A DNA stretch of 64,000 nucleotides, taken from NCBI GenBank assembly GCA_021629085.1, contig JAJXRJ010000003.1:1-64000 (forward strand). The letters are read 5' to 3'. The notes beneath the pieces are model-generated. The model saw only the letters and a program-made list of their open reading frames with translations. It did not search any database and was not told where the DNA came from. Shown here in pieces: positions 16,536 through 24,436 of this stretch (position 1 is the stretch's first letter; each line of letters opens with the position of its first letter). The DNA is from Oscillospiraceae bacterium. Lineage in GTDB: Bacteria; Bacillota; Clostridia; UMGS1810. The translations under genes were made by a program, and so were the position numbers.

Positions 16536-17768
16536 ATGTATCAGGAAGCGAAGGAACGCTACCAAAAAATTGGGGTAGATACCGAAAAAGCAATGGAAGT
16601 GCTGAAGGAAATTCCCATTTCTATGCACTGCTGGCAGGGCGACGACGTACGGGGCTTTGAAAACTGGGACGGGGGGTTAACCGGCGGCATTCAGACCACG
16701 GGAAATTATCCTGGCAGGGCGAGCACGCCGGACGAGCTGCGTGCCGACATTGAGATGGCAATGTCACTTATTCCGGGCAAATTGCGGCTGAGCCTGCATG
16801 CAAGCTATGCGGAAACCGGCGGGAAAAAGGTGGACCGCAACGCGCTTTTGCCGGAGCACTTTCAAAACTGGGTGGACTGGGCCAAGTCACAAAAGATAGG
16901 GCTGGATTTTAACCCCACGCTGTTTTCCCATCCGCTTTCTGACAGTGGGTTTACGCTGTCCAGCTTAGATGCGGGAATCCGCAAATTTTGGATTGAACAC
17001 TGCATTGCATGCCGCGAAATTGCAGAATACATGGGAAAATCGCTTGACACCAAAACCGTGACCAATGTGTGGATTCCGGACGGATTTAAGGATATTCCGG
17101 TAGACCGGTATCGTCCGCGCCGTCTGCTGCATGATGCGCTGGATGAGATTTTTAAAAAGGAAACGCCGCACAATTTAGACTCGGTAGAGAGCAAGGTGTT
17201 TGGCATTGGCAGTGAAAGCTGCACCATTGGATCCATGGAGTTTTATACCGGCTATGCGGTGTCGCATCAGACGCTGCTCACGCTGGACACCGGGCATTTC
17301 CACCCCACGGAGTATGTGTCGGATAAAATTACCGGCATTTTAGACTTTGTTCCCGGCATACTGCTGCATGTCAGCCGCCCGGTGCGCTGGGACAGTGACC
17401 ATGTTGTCATTTTGGACGACGAGCTGCAAAAAATTGCGTCTGAAATTATCCGCAACGATTTACTTCACAAAGTCTATATTGGCTTGGACTTTTTCGATGC
17501 CAGCATCAACCGGATTGCCGCGTGGGCCATTGGCACGCGCAACACGTTAAAATCGCTTTTGATGGCGCTGTTAGAGCCGGTTGAGATGCTTAAAAATTTT
17601 GAATACGAAGGCGATTATACCTCCCGTCTGGCGCTGTTAGAAGAGCTCAAAGCAATGCCCTGGGCCGCGGTTTGGGATGAATTTTGCCAAAGAAACGGTG
17701 TGCCGGTTGGAACGGGCTGGTTAGATAAAGTGAAAGCCTATGAAAAGGACGTTTTAAGCAAACGGTAA
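16536..17768 (+). CDS. rhaA: L-rhamnose isomerase
   Basis: Converts L-rhamnose to L-rhamnulose in the cytoplasm, the first step of rhamnose catabolism. Clear family blocks: ISMHCWQGDDVRGFE near the N-terminus, GGIQTTGNYPGRA, SLHASYAE, DFNPTLFSHPL, NVWIPDGFKDIPVDR, and the metal/active-site region GSMEFYTGYA ... LLTLDTGHFHPTE ... VRWDSDHVVILDD. Start at ATG 16536 gives seven bases from GGGG and 410 residues; the ATG six bases earlier is too close to it. Kinase and aldolase genes of the pathway are not nearby, so it is an isolated member here, followed by a strong terminator. Confidence 0.95.
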   Translation: MYQEAKERYQKIGVDTEKAMEVLKEIPISMHCWQGDDVRGFENWDGGLTGGIQTTGNYPGRASTPDELRADIEMAMSLIPGKLRLSLHASYAETGGKKVDRNALLPEHFQNWVDWAKSQKIGLDFNPTLFSHPLSDSGFTLSSLDAGIRKFWIEHCIACREIAEYMGKSLDTKTVTNVWIPDGFKDIPVDRYRPRRLLHDALDEIFKKETPHNLDSVESKVFGIGSESCTIGSMEFYTGYAVSHQTLLTLDTGHFHPTEYVSDKITGILDFVPGILLHVSRPVRWDSDHVVILDDELQKIASEIIRNDLLHKVYIGLDFFDASINRIAAWAIGTRNTLKSLLMALLEPVEMLKNFEYEGDYTSRLALLEELKAMPWAAVWDEFCQRNGVPVGTGWLDKVKAYEKDVLSKR

Positions 17769-17774
17769 ACGGTT

Positions 17775-17807
17775 GGGACGCCCGCATCAGGCGGGCGTCC
17801 CTTTTTA
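17775..17807 (+). terminator. Terminator after rhaA
   Basis: GGGACGCCCGC (17775-17785) pairs with GCGGGCGTCCC (17791-17801) and is followed by a T-run. Confidence 0.9.
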
Positions 17808-17822
17808 AATGAGGGGATGCAG

Positions 17823-18320
17823 ATGGAAATTTTATTGACCCAAACGCCAGAACAAATTGCGCAGACTGCAAAAATGGCAAAGGAAATTTGGAGTGAGCAC
17901 TATCGGAAAATCATCGGCCCGGATGTGGTGGCAGATATGGTGGCGGCATGCCAGAGCGAAGAGGCCATTGCGCAAAAAATAAAAAGTGGCTACCGCTATT
18001 ATTTGGTAAGGAAACATGACAGATACGCCGCATATTTTGCCATTTTAAAAAAGGCGGATGGGATGTATCTGGATAAGGCATATGTATACCGCGAATTTCG
18101 GAAACAGGGGATATTTTCTAAAATTTTGTCCTTTGTGGAAGCGGAGTGCAAAAATCAGGGACTTAAGCGCATTTATTTAAATGTCAACAGCAAAAATGAA
18201 GATTCCATTGCGGCGTACCGCGCAAAGGGGTTCGTCCCATTTGCCACTGCAAAAAACGACTTTGGCAATGGCCATGTGTTCACAGATTTTGTTATGGAAA
18301 AGCAGCTTCTGCTTGTATGA
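17823..18320 (+). CDS. GNAT-family N-acetyltransferase
   Basis: Cytoplasmic acetyl-CoA-dependent acyltransferase of 165 residues. The cofactor-binding motif A region reads LDKAYVYREFRKQGIFSKILSFVEAECKNQG (in pieces: YREFRKQGI holds the R/Q-x-x-G-x-A/G-like loop), followed by IYLNVNSKNEDSIAAYRAKGF, the classical motif B with the N-x-x-A-x-x-x-Y-x-x-x-G-F pattern. Start ATG 17823 is six bases after GAGGGG; the ATG at 17817 overlaps that site. The substrate cannot be told. It lies between the rhaA terminator and a tRNA pair with its own promoter. Confidence 0.85.
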   Translation: MEILLTQTPEQIAQTAKMAKEIWSEHYRKIIGPDVVADMVAACQSEEAIAQKIKSGYRYYLVRKHDRYAAYFAILKKADGMYLDKAYVYREFRKQGIFSKILSFVEAECKNQGLKRIYLNVNSKNEDSIAAYRAKGFVPFATAKNDFGNGHVFTDFVMEKQLLLV

Positions 18321-18339
18321 AAAAAATTTAAAAAAAGGC

Positions 18340-18368
18340 TTGATTTCAGGCGGGATATGTAGTATAAT
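18340..18368 (+). promoter_or_regulatory. Promoter of the tRNA-Leu / tRNA-Asp unit
   Basis: TTGATT (18340-18345) and TATAAT (18363-18368) with a 17-bp spacer; expected start about 13 bases before tRNA-Leu. Confidence 0.8.
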
Positions 18369-18387
18369 AGTCAGGCAAGCGAAATTT

Positions 18388-18474
18388 GCAGGTGTGGTGG
18401 AACTGGCAGACGCGCTGGACTCAAAATCCTGTGGTAGTGATACCGTGTGGGTTCGATTCCCACCACCTGCACCA
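18388..18474 (+). tRNA. tRNA-Leu (CAA)
   Basis: 87-nt type II tRNA with long variable arm, acceptor GCAGGTG/CACCTGC, encoded CCA, T-loop GTTCGATTC and anticodon loop CTCAAAA giving CAA. Confidence 0.95.
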
Positions 18475-18497
18475 CTTGTTTTTTTAAAAAATTGTAT

Positions 18498-18574
18498 GGC
18501 CCGGTAGTTCAGTTGGTTAGAATGCCAGCCTGTCACGCTGGAGGTCGAGGGTTCGAGCCCCTTCCGGGTCGCCA
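18498..18574 (+). tRNA. tRNA-Asp (GTC)
   Basis: 77-nt tRNA with acceptor GGCCCGG/CCGGGTC, encoded CCA, T-loop GTTCGAGCC and anticodon loop CTGTCAC giving GTC. It follows tRNA-Leu by 23 bases and ends at a terminator. Confidence 0.95.
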
Positions 18575-18576
18575 CG

Positions 18577-18608
18577 TCGGAGTGAGCTTTGCTTGCTCCG
18601 ATTTTTTT
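18577..18608 (+). terminator. Terminator of the tRNA unit
   Basis: TCGGAGTGAGC (18577-18587) pairs with GCTTGCTCCGA (18591-18601) around TTT, followed by seven T. Confidence 0.9.
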
Positions 18609-18649
18609 GCCAAATAATCGGTAGAATATAAAAACGGAATCTACGATTT

Positions 18650-18704
18650 AACAAAAAAGAACAGTAAAACAGCCGATACATCGTTTATCGGCTGTTTTAC
18701 TGTT
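18650..18704 (-). terminator. Terminator of the stalk-domain protein gene
   Basis: A perfect 19-bp stem (18660-18678 with 18686-18704, core ACAGCCGATA) with a 7-base loop; on the minus strand it is followed by TCTTTTTTG. Confidence 0.9.
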
Positions 18705-18728
18705 TCAACTTAAGAAGAAGCAAAAATG

Positions 18729-20033
18729 TTAGAGCGTTTGTTTTGTGGAATGTATATCAATGCGCATATCCGCATCATTCCACTCAACCCCAAAGCCTAA
18801 GTTTTCGGCAATAAACCGAAGCGGAACCAGCGTACGGTTGTTTAAAATTTTAGGGGGCACGTCAAGCATTGTGCTTTGCCCATTTACATAAGCGGTACTA
18901 CTGCCAATGACAAGGGAAACCGTGCTTCCGTTTAACGCTCCGGTTACCGTTTGGGATGCTCCATCCCAATCAACCACTGCGCCCAATGTTTCAAAAATAG
19001 CGCGAAATGGCACCAGTGTACGGTCATTTTCAATGATAGGCGGCACATCAAATAGAACTTCTTTGTCATCACAAAAGACTTGAATGTTATCGCTGTCGTC
19101 GCTTTCCGGTTTGCCATCCAGCACATAGGGGTCGTCCACAGTGCCATTGCCCGACAAAATGACCGCATTGTCCGCATCCAGATAGAACGCAGGACGTACG
19201 CCGTTGGGATAGCTGATTCTGCTTGACATGTAATTGCTGAGGCCAATAATTATGATTTGTTCTACTGTATAGTTACCTTGTGCAGTTGGCGTGCGCAGGA
19301 AATAGTATGCAAATGGATCAGAAGTCTCAGCAGTTCCAAAGTTTTCCCAAATATGGTAAACTTGCATTTCATCCAGTAAAAAGACGGTGTCCGTGGTTTC
19401 ATATGCTGCACCGTGGTAGGTTTCGGGCAGTTCGGAAATGCTATAGTATCTTGGCCCGCCTCCATCTCTAGGGTTATCAAATATAAAGTCCTTCTGCCCA
19501 TCATAGGGCGTGTCGACGCCGTTGGTTGATAAGTCCAGGTGGTCTTCGGGGAGCATGGTCCACTGGGTTACCGGTTTCATGACGCGTCTTTCACTTTTTG
19601 TAAAGTTTGTTCCGTGCAAAAATCCCTTTTCATAGTTTTGCAGACCGGGGGTTTCGTTTTCTGCTGGAATGTGGGAAGAAGGCAAATTAAGGGACGAACC
19701 AGACCCCCATTTAATATTACACACGGCTTCATCTGAGTTGAGCCATTCGCGAAGAAAAGATTCTTCCCAAAAATTGTTGGGTCCAAAGGGTTTATAGCAT
19801 AAAACCTTATCGCTCGTCACCAGCTTGCCGTGCTCGTCATCCGCAACATAGCGCCAGGTGATGGGCTTGCCGCCATATTGCCCCAGGGTGAAATAGTTGC
19901 CGACATCCATTAAATGCGCCGACGGGAGCTCAGCCGCAGGGGCGGCAGGCTCGCTGCCTGCCGGCCCTTGCGCGCCCACCCCCACGGCAAGCAGCATTGC
20001 AAAAACTAACAAAAGCGCAAACCGTTTTTTCAT
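18729..20033 (-). CDS. Secreted DUF6273-like protein with C-terminal stalk (copper amine oxidase N-like) domain
   Basis: Exported protein of 434 residues. MKKRFALLLVFAMLLAVGVGA is a typical signal peptide. The middle (about residues 40-310) has the pattern TLGQYGGKPITWRYV ... VLCYKPFG ... FLREWLN, then NGVRPAFYLD, as in DUF6273 proteins (wall-associated proteins of gut Firmicutes). Residues about 330-434 form the stalk domain, with VLFDVPPIIENDRTLVPFRAI and MLDVPPKILNNRTLVPLRFIAE repeats, often an anchor to the envelope. GGAGG ten bases before ATG 20033 decides the start; an upstream in-frame ATG lies directly next to that site. The exact role is unknown. Confidence 0.75.
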   Translation of the reverse strand: MKKRFALLLVFAMLLAVGVGAQGPAGSEPAAPAAELPSAHLMDVGNYFTLGQYGGKPITWRYVADDEHGKLVTSDKVLCYKPFGPNNFWEESFLREWLNSDEAVCNIKWGSGSSLNLPSSHIPAENETPGLQNYEKGFLHGTNFTKSERRVMKPVTQWTMLPEDHLDLSTNGVDTPYDGQKDFIFDNPRDGGGPRYYSISELPETYHGAAYETTDTVFLLDEMQVYHIWENFGTAETSDPFAYYFLRTPTAQGNYTVEQIIIIGLSNYMSSRISYPNGVRPAFYLDADNAVILSGNGTVDDPYVLDGKPESDDSDNIQVFCDDKEVLFDVPPIIENDRTLVPFRAIFETLGAVVDWDGASQTVTGALNGSTVSLVIGSSTAYVNGQSTMLDVPPKILNNRTLVPLRFIAENLGFGVEWNDADMRIDIHSTKQTL

Positions 20034-20082
20034 ATTGTGCATACCTCCGTTTCTCTGTGCAACTTGCATGTTTACATTAAAA

Positions 20083-20481
20083 TTATTTAACCGTTAAATG
20101 TTTATCCACTTTTTCTTTCCCCTCGCCGTAGTAAAGATACCGGTTGATGTCATAGATTGGGTTGCTGTTGACAAAGGAGTCTGGAAACTGGTCAAACGGG
20201 GTTCCCGACGGATAGTTAACAACAGGGTAATCTTCCTCCAGGTAGGGCGTGTGGTTTCCCCAGTCGGTTGCGGAGCTGAGCAGAATATCGCGTACCTGGT
20301 CGTTGGTTAAATTGGGATTTTTAGAAAGGATCAGCGCCGCTGCACCCGCCACAATAGGCGTGGACATGGAGGTGCCGCGAAGGGGAAGATACCTGCCGTT
20401 GCTGGCAAGCGACATCACATTGTAGCCCGGCGCCACATTTTTCTCGATTGTCAGCATATACGGCATATTTACAACGCCGGC
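20083..20481 (-). pseudogene. C-terminal fragment of a subtilisin-like (S8) peptidase
   Basis: The open stretch carries NAGVVNMP, IEKNVAPGYNVMSLASNG and RGTSMSTPIVAGAAALIL, the third catalytic block of subtilases with the nucleophile Ser in GTSMSTP, followed by a normal C-terminal end. The catalytic Asp and His blocks and any signal peptide are absent. Reading upstream on the minus strand, the frame closes directly at the stop codon of the bcp gene, so a deletion seems to have joined the 3' end of bcp to the last third of the peptidase gene. Without a start site or catalytic triad it cannot be functional. Confidence 0.75.
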
Positions 20482-20482
20482 A

Positions 20483-20935
20483 TTAAAGTTCTTTTAAAAT
20501 TTCTGCTGCATTGGTGTCGGGCTTGACCTTCGGCATGATTTTTTTAATGTTGCCTTGCTCGTCAATGAGAAATGTGGTCCGCACCACACCCATGCTGACT
20601 TTGCCGTATAACTTTTTTTCTTGCCACACGCCATAGGCCTTTATTGCCTTAAGCTCGGGGTCTGAAAGCAGTACAAACGGCAAGCTGTATGTTCCGGCAA
20701 ATCTGGCATGTGAGGCAACGCTGTCTTTGCTGATGCCAATCACTTCAGCTCCTTTTGCCTGAAATGCTTGGTAGAGCGTGGCAAATGCCTGCGCCTGCCG
20801 CGTACATCCGGGCGTGTTATCCCTTGGGTAAAAGTAAAGCACAACCTTTTTTCCGAGAAAATCGGAGAGAGAAACGGTATTTTGATTTTTATCCTGCAAA
20901 GTAAACTGCGGTGCTTTTGCTCCAATTTCTAACAT
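20483..20935 (-). CDS. bcp: Thioredoxin-dependent peroxiredoxin, Bcp/PrxQ type
   Basis: Cytoplasmic thiol peroxidase reducing hydrogen and organic peroxides. The 150 residues show the AhpC/TSA fold: LEIGAKAPQFTLQDKNQ, VVLYFYPRDNTPGCTRQ with the peroxidatic Cys, VIGISKDSVASHARFAGTYSLPFVLLSD and VRTTFLIDEQG. The resolving Cys five residues later, present in many PrxQ proteins (CTxEAC), is replaced here (CTRQAQ), so it looks like a 1-Cys form. It starts after AGGAG and is the last gene of the ccdA-tlpA-bcp unit; the stop lies directly beside the subtilase fragment. Confidence 0.9.
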   Translation of the reverse strand: MLEIGAKAPQFTLQDKNQNTVSLSDFLGKKVVLYFYPRDNTPGCTRQAQAFATLYQAFQAKGAEVIGISKDSVASHARFAGTYSLPFVLLSDPELKAIKAYGVWQEKKLYGKVSMGVVRTTFLIDEQGNIKKIMPKVKPDTNAAEILKEL

Positions 20936-20957
20936 ATGTCTGCTCCTTTGCTCTTTT

Positions 20958-21521
20958 TTATTCTTTTATCATTTCAATGCCCGTTTTGAGCGTTTCAAAG
21001 TCGAGCATTCCGTTGGCATAGGTGACAAGATTCCCGGTTTTGTCGAGAAAGAAGGTGGCGGGAAGCCCCGACACAGAGTAGGCCAAAACGGCTTGCTGCC
21101 TGGTATCGAAAAACACAGGAAAAGAAAAGCCTTGCAAAGAAATGTAGTCTTTGGCCAATGTTTCGGTTTCTCTCATATTGTCAGTTGCATTGACCATCAG
21201 GAATTGTACATCCGGATAAGCCTCATAGGCCTTTTGAAAATCAGGCATTTCCTCTTTACAATAGTAGCACCAGCTTGCCCAAAAGTTTAGCACAATAGGT
21301 TTTCCAAAATAATCGGAAAGCTGAACCTCATTGCCTTTATCGTCGACAACGGTAAAGTCGGGTGCAGAAAATTTGTCTGTCTGATGTGACGTGCTGCTTT
21401 GCGAATTGGAAAGAGGATCAAGGGCGTATTCTTTCTGCAAATGATGGTACAAAAAATAGGCTCCTGAGAAAAGAAGGATTGCCAAAACGACACCCAAAAT
21501 CCATAAAATATGCTTTTTCAT
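20958..21521 (-). CDS. TlpA/ResA-like membrane-anchored thioredoxin
   Basis: Extracytoplasmic thiol-disulfide oxidoreductase. The 187-residue protein has one N-terminal membrane anchor (ILWILGVVLAILLFSGAYFLY), then an AhpC/TSA-redoxin domain: FSAPDFTVVDDKGNE, PIVLNFWASWCYYCKEEMP with the active-site CYYC, and SGLPATFFLDKTG with the cis-Pro loop. CYYC instead of CxPC is unusual in the two middle residues. It lies 12 bases downstream of ccdA, which is expected to feed electrons across the membrane to it. Likely targets are outer-face thiols, cytochrome-type or spore-coat proteins. Confidence 0.9.
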   Translation of the reverse strand: MKKHILWILGVVLAILLFSGAYFLYHHLQKEYALDPLSNSQSSTSHQTDKFSAPDFTVVDDKGNEVQLSDYFGKPIVLNFWASWCYYCKEEMPDFQKAYEAYPDVQFLMVNATDNMRETETLAKDYISLQGFSFPVFFDTRQQAVLAYSVSGLPATFFLDKTGNLVTYANGMLDFETLKTGIEMIKE

Positions 21522-21533
21522 CTATCCACCACC

Positions 21534-22196
21534 TTATGCCAAAATGCCAAGCAATCTTTCAAGAAAGCCGGTCATCATCAAAATCCCGACCAGGACAAGC
21601 AGCGCGCCGCTGATGAGATTGATAACCCGATAGTTTCTTTTTATAAATTGAAAGGCAGATTTGAGCCTTTCAATGAGCAAAGCGCTTGCGATAAATGGAA
21701 TGCCTAAGCCGAGCGAATATACAAGCAGCATGATGACGCCCGATAGCACCTGTCCTTGCTGGGAAGCCAGCATGAGTGCAGAGCCGAGAAATGCGCCGAC
21801 ACAGGGCGTCCAGCCAATGGAAAACACCATGCCGAACAGCAGTGAGGAGAAAAATCCCAGATTTTGTGTGTTTGCGCTATGGCGCATGCCTTTAAATAAA
21901 TGAAGCTTCAATACGCCGAGAAAATTTAAGCCGAACAACACTACAATTGAGCCCGTGACAATGTTGACGGCCATCTGATATTCTTTTAAAATTGCGCCGA
22001 TCGTTCCCGCCAATGCCCCCATTGCCACAAAGATGATGGTAAAGCCCATCACAAAGCCAAGTGCATTTTGAAATGTTTTGCCTGCCGATTGCGCACTGCC
22101 GCCGGCAAAATAAGAGACATAAATGGGAAGCATTGGTAAAAGACAGGGGGAAATAAATGTAATAATGCCTTCTAAAAAAGCGATAAAATACTGCAT
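21534..22196 (-). CDS. ccdA: CcdA-type thiol-disulfide electron transporter
   Basis: Membrane protein with six helices passing reducing equivalents from cytoplasmic thioredoxin to outer-face partners such as the TlpA-like protein encoded next. Landmarks: GIITFISPCLLPMLPIYVSYFAGG with the first redox Cys (SPC), and FSIGWTPCVGAFLGSAL with the second (TPC), the hallmark pair of the DsbD/CcdA transmembrane domain. Start at 22196 is supported by AAGGAG seven to eight bases upstream, giving 220 residues. First gene of the ccdA-tlpA-bcp operon, which is divergent from the DUF134 gene. Confidence 0.9.
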   Translation of the reverse strand: MQYFIAFLEGIITFISPCLLPMLPIYVSYFAGGSAQSAGKTFQNALGFVMGFTIIFVAMGALAGTIGAILKEYQMAVNIVTGSIVVLFGLNFLGVLKLHLFKGMRHSANTQNLGFFSSLLFGMVFSIGWTPCVGAFLGSALMLASQQGQVLSGVIMLLVYSLGLGIPFIASALLIERLKSAFQFIKRNYRVINLISGALLVLVGILMMTGFLERLLGILA

Positions 22197-22263
22197 AGTA
22201 GGTTCTCCTTTTGCCATTTGCACTCCAAAACAGGGAGCTTGCCGATCTTTTTATAAACCATAT

Positions 22264-22366
22264 GTATGCATACAACCTGGCTGCACACAGGCGTTTTTTT
22301 AAAATAACCGCAAAGGAATTGACATATGATAAAAACAGTGCTATCATTAAATAATTAGCATATGCT
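22264..22366. promoter_or_regulatory. Divergent control region between ccdA and the DUF134 gene
   Basis: Rightward promoter: TTGACA (22319-22324), 17 bp, TATCAT (22342-22347). The 10-bp palindrome AGCATATGCT (22357-22366) lies at its start site and would suit a repressor. A second palindrome, GTATGCATAC (22264-22273), lies in the ccdA leader. No gene is visible in 22197-22426. Confidence 0.5.
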
Positions 22367-22426
22367 ATAAATAATATTATACCAGAATGGGCTGTATCTG
22401 TCAATCAAACATGAAAGGAGCCGCAT

Positions 22427-22789
22427 ATGTCAAGGCCGCGAAAGCGCAGGAAAGTTTGCAGGCTGCCAAAAATGAACGAGTTTCAACCAGCAGGGGGCGT
22501 TGACAGCTATATTACACTTACAGTGGATGAGTACGAAACAATCCGTTTGATTGACAAAGAAAAATTTTCTCAGGAAGAATGTGCCGGCTATATGCAGGTT
22601 TCCCGCGCAACCGTCCAGCAGATATATAATTGTGCCAGAAGCAAAATTGCAAAAGCGCTTGTTGGCGGCTTTGGAATCCGTATTGAAGGCGGCGACTATA
22701 CACTTTGCAGCGGCGAAGAACAGCAATGCGGATGCGGCGGCTGTTGCAGGCATCGCAAAGCGGGTGGCAGGAGCAGGGAGGACGAATGA
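22427..22789 (+). CDS. DUF134 family putative DNA-binding protein
   Basis: 120-residue protein of the DUF134 family. SRPRKRRKVCRLPKMNEFQP at the N-terminus and LTVDEYETIRLIDKEKFSQEECAGYMQVSRATVQQIY give a helix-turn-helix resembling sigma-70 region 4. The C-terminal tail is Cys-rich (CGCGGCC) and may bind a metal. Genes of this family are commonly paired with NifX/NifB-like small proteins, as here. A role as metal- or redox-responsive regulator is inferred from this pairing. GAAAGGAG upstream supports the start. Confidence 0.85.
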   Translation: MSRPRKRRKVCRLPKMNEFQPAGGVDSYITLTVDEYETIRLIDKEKFSQEECAGYMQVSRATVQQIYNCARSKIAKALVGGFGIRIEGGDYTLCSGEEQQCGCGGCCRHRKAGGRSREDE

Positions 22790-22847
22790 CTCATGAACAA
22801 TGCCGCTTTGCAGGATAACGTAGAAACAATGAAAAGGGGAAGGTTAA

Positions 22848-23249
22848 ATGAAAATTGCAGTCACCTATGAAAACGGACAAATTTTTCAGCACTTCGGCCA
22901 TACCAAACGGTTTAAAATTTACAATGTTGAGGATGCAAAAGTTGTTGCTTCCCAGGTGGTTGACACCAATGGCAGCGGCCATGGCGCGCTTGCCGGGATG
23001 CTGGCCGAACAAAATGTGGATGTGCTTATCTGCGGCGGAATTGGCGGCGGGGCACAGATGGCATTGGCACAGGCGGGTATCCAGTTATTCGGCGGTGTGA
23101 CAGGGGATGCGGACAAGGCGGTGGAACGCTATGTGGGCGGAACGCTTGCATACAATCCCGATGTGAAGTGCGATCATCACGACCATCATCACGGCGAAGG
23201 ACATGTCTGTGGCGATCACGGCTGCAAAAGCGGCAGCTGCGGTCACTAA
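22848..23249 (+). CDS. NifX/NifB-like dinitrogenase Fe-Mo cofactor domain protein
   Basis: 133-residue protein of the NifB/NifX/VnfX small family: MKIAVTYENGQIFQHFGHTKRFKIYNV, then GHGALAGMLAEQNVDVLICGGIGGGAQMALAQAGIQLFGG. Outside nitrogen fixers these proteins are widespread in anaerobes with unknown function, probably binding metal-sulfur clusters. The C-terminal 25 residues are unusually rich in metal ligands (HHDHHHGEGHVCGDHGC and CGH). Paired with the upstream DUF134 gene, 58 bases apart, with AAAAGGGGAAGG before the start. No nif genes are in the window. Confidence 0.85.
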   Translation: MKIAVTYENGQIFQHFGHTKRFKIYNVEDAKVVASQVVDTNGSGHGALAGMLAEQNVDVLICGGIGGGAQMALAQAGIQLFGGVTGDADKAVERYVGGTLAYNPDVKCDHHDHHHGEGHVCGDHGCKSGSCGH

Positions 23250-23253
23250 AAGC

Positions 23254-23285
23254 AAACCACATCTTTTAACGGGTGTGGTTTTTTG
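23254..23285 (+). terminator. Terminator after the NifX-like gene
   Basis: AAACCACA (23254-23261) pairs with TGTGGTTT (23274-23281), followed by TTTTG. Confidence 0.75.
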
Positions 23286-23316
23286 TGTTCACCATAGCCC
23301 GTATACACAACAATCT

Positions 23317-23395
23317 CCATTATGATGGCTGTGAAACACCGCCATTTGGTTTGTAAAATAGGATCTACGCCGCCGCACAGTGTCAATCATAATGG
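23317..23395. repeat. Separated inverted repeat upstream of the Crp/Fnr gene
   Basis: CCATTATGAT (23317-23326) and ATCATAATGG (23386-23395) are exact 10-bp inverted copies, 59 bp apart, before the regulator gene at 23429. They could be paired binding half-sites. The rest of this gap shows no gene. Confidence 0.35.
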
Positions 23396-23428
23396 TCAAA
23401 CTGCCTTTTTTGAAAGGAGCTGCAAGGG

Positions 23429-24106
23429 ATGATGACGCGAGAGGTGTTTGAACCTGTTTATCAGGAAATATTCCCTTTTTGGGAAAAAATCACAGACGCG
23501 GATCGGGATGATATCTGCCGGCATTCATCTGTGTTCACTTATCCGAAAGGGAGCAATATTCACGATGGCAATGAATGCTCTGGTGTAATCCTGGTCCGTT
23601 CCGGCAGCCTGCGGCTGTATATTATGTCTGAGGAAGGCAAAGACATTACGCTTTACCGCCTGCACACGGGGGATATGTGCATGCTTTCCGCCTCTTGCGT
23701 TTTGCAGGCCATTACCTTTGATGTGTTGATTGATGCAGAGGAGGACAGCGAGTGCTATGTGATCAGCGGTCCCGCCTTTGCGGCGGTTTCTGAGCGCAAC
23801 CCGGATATTAAAATATTCTCCCTTGAAACAGCAATCAGCCGGTTTTCCGATGTGATGTGGGTCATGCAGCAGATTCTTTTTATGAGTATGGATAAGCGCC
23901 TTGCGATTTTCCTATCCGATGAAGCGGCAAGAACTGGTTCGGATACCATTGCGCTTACGCACGAGCAGATCGCAAAATATATAGGATCTGCTCGCGAGGT
24001 GGTGTCAAGAATGCTAAAATACTTTGCAAACGAGGGGATGGTTGCAGTTTCGCGCAAAGATATCAAAATTCTTGATAAGAAGCGCCTGTATGATTTAGCT
24101 CTCTAA
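23429..24106 (+). CDS. Crp/Fnr-family transcriptional regulator
   Basis: 225-residue regulator. The N-terminal cyclic-nucleotide-like sensor domain (about 20-145) shows FTYPKGSNIHDGNECSGVILVRSGSLRLYI and TLYRLHTGDMC; the C-terminal winged helix shows LTHEQIAKYIGSAREVVSRMLKYFANEGMV, the recognition helix block. Cysteines lie near the N-terminus (CRHSS, NECSG) and after the cupin (MCMLSASC); they could bind heme or an Fe-S cluster as in HcpR/Fnr relatives, but no classical Fnr pattern is seen. The last 12 bases overlap the convergent thioredoxin gene, whose promoter carries a matching palindrome. GGAG lies nine bases upstream of the start. Confidence 0.9.
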   Translation: MMTREVFEPVYQEIFPFWEKITDADRDDICRHSSVFTYPKGSNIHDGNECSGVILVRSGSLRLYIMSEEGKDITLYRLHTGDMCMLSASCVLQAITFDVLIDAEEDSECYVISGPAFAAVSERNPDIKIFSLETAISRFSDVMWVMQQILFMSMDKRLAIFLSDEAARTGSDTIALTHEQIAKYIGSAREVVSRMLKYFANEGMVAVSRKDIKILDKKRLYDLAL

Positions 24107-24406
24107 CATGGCAAGAATTTGCGGCTTGGGTCTTGCGCCCACCAACTGCTCTACAATTCTGCCATTTTTCATTACGACCAGCATCGGGATGCTCACAACG
24201 CCAAAGGACTGTGCCAGCTCCGGCTCGCTGTCCACGTTGACTTTGCCAACCAAATATTGTGGGTTTTCCTCTGCAACTGCATCCACCAAGGGAGACATCA
24301 TGCGGCAGGGGCCGCACCAATCGGCATAAAAATCGAGCAACACAGGCTTGTTACTGTTTTTAACTGCATCAAAATTATTTTTATTCACATCAATCACTGA
24401 CATCAT
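24095..24406 (-). CDS. trxA: Thioredoxin
   Basis: 103-residue cytoplasmic thioredoxin: FDAVKNSNKPVLLDFYADWCGPCRMM with the WCGPC active site, VDAVAEENPQYLVGKVNVD, and SIPMLVVMKNG with the cis-Pro. Reduces disulfides and is the natural electron donor for the Bcp peroxidase and the CcdA transporter encoded about 2-4 kb away. It is tail-to-tail with the Crp/Fnr gene. Its promoter carries a 15-bp palindrome centred near -41, which suggests activation by that regulator. Confidence 0.95.
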   Translation of the reverse strand: MMSVIDVNKNNFDAVKNSNKPVLLDFYADWCGPCRMMSPLVDAVAEENPQYLVGKVNVDSEPELAQSFGVVSIPMLVVMKNGRIVEQLVGARPKPQILAMLES

Positions 24407-24436
24407 ACATACTTCCTTTCTTATAATTGTGACTTT

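Noticed and set aside
23290..23392. 33-codon minus-strand frame (MIDTVRRRRSYF...)
   Set aside because: Short, no ribosome binding site, and lies in the control region of the Crp/Fnr gene.
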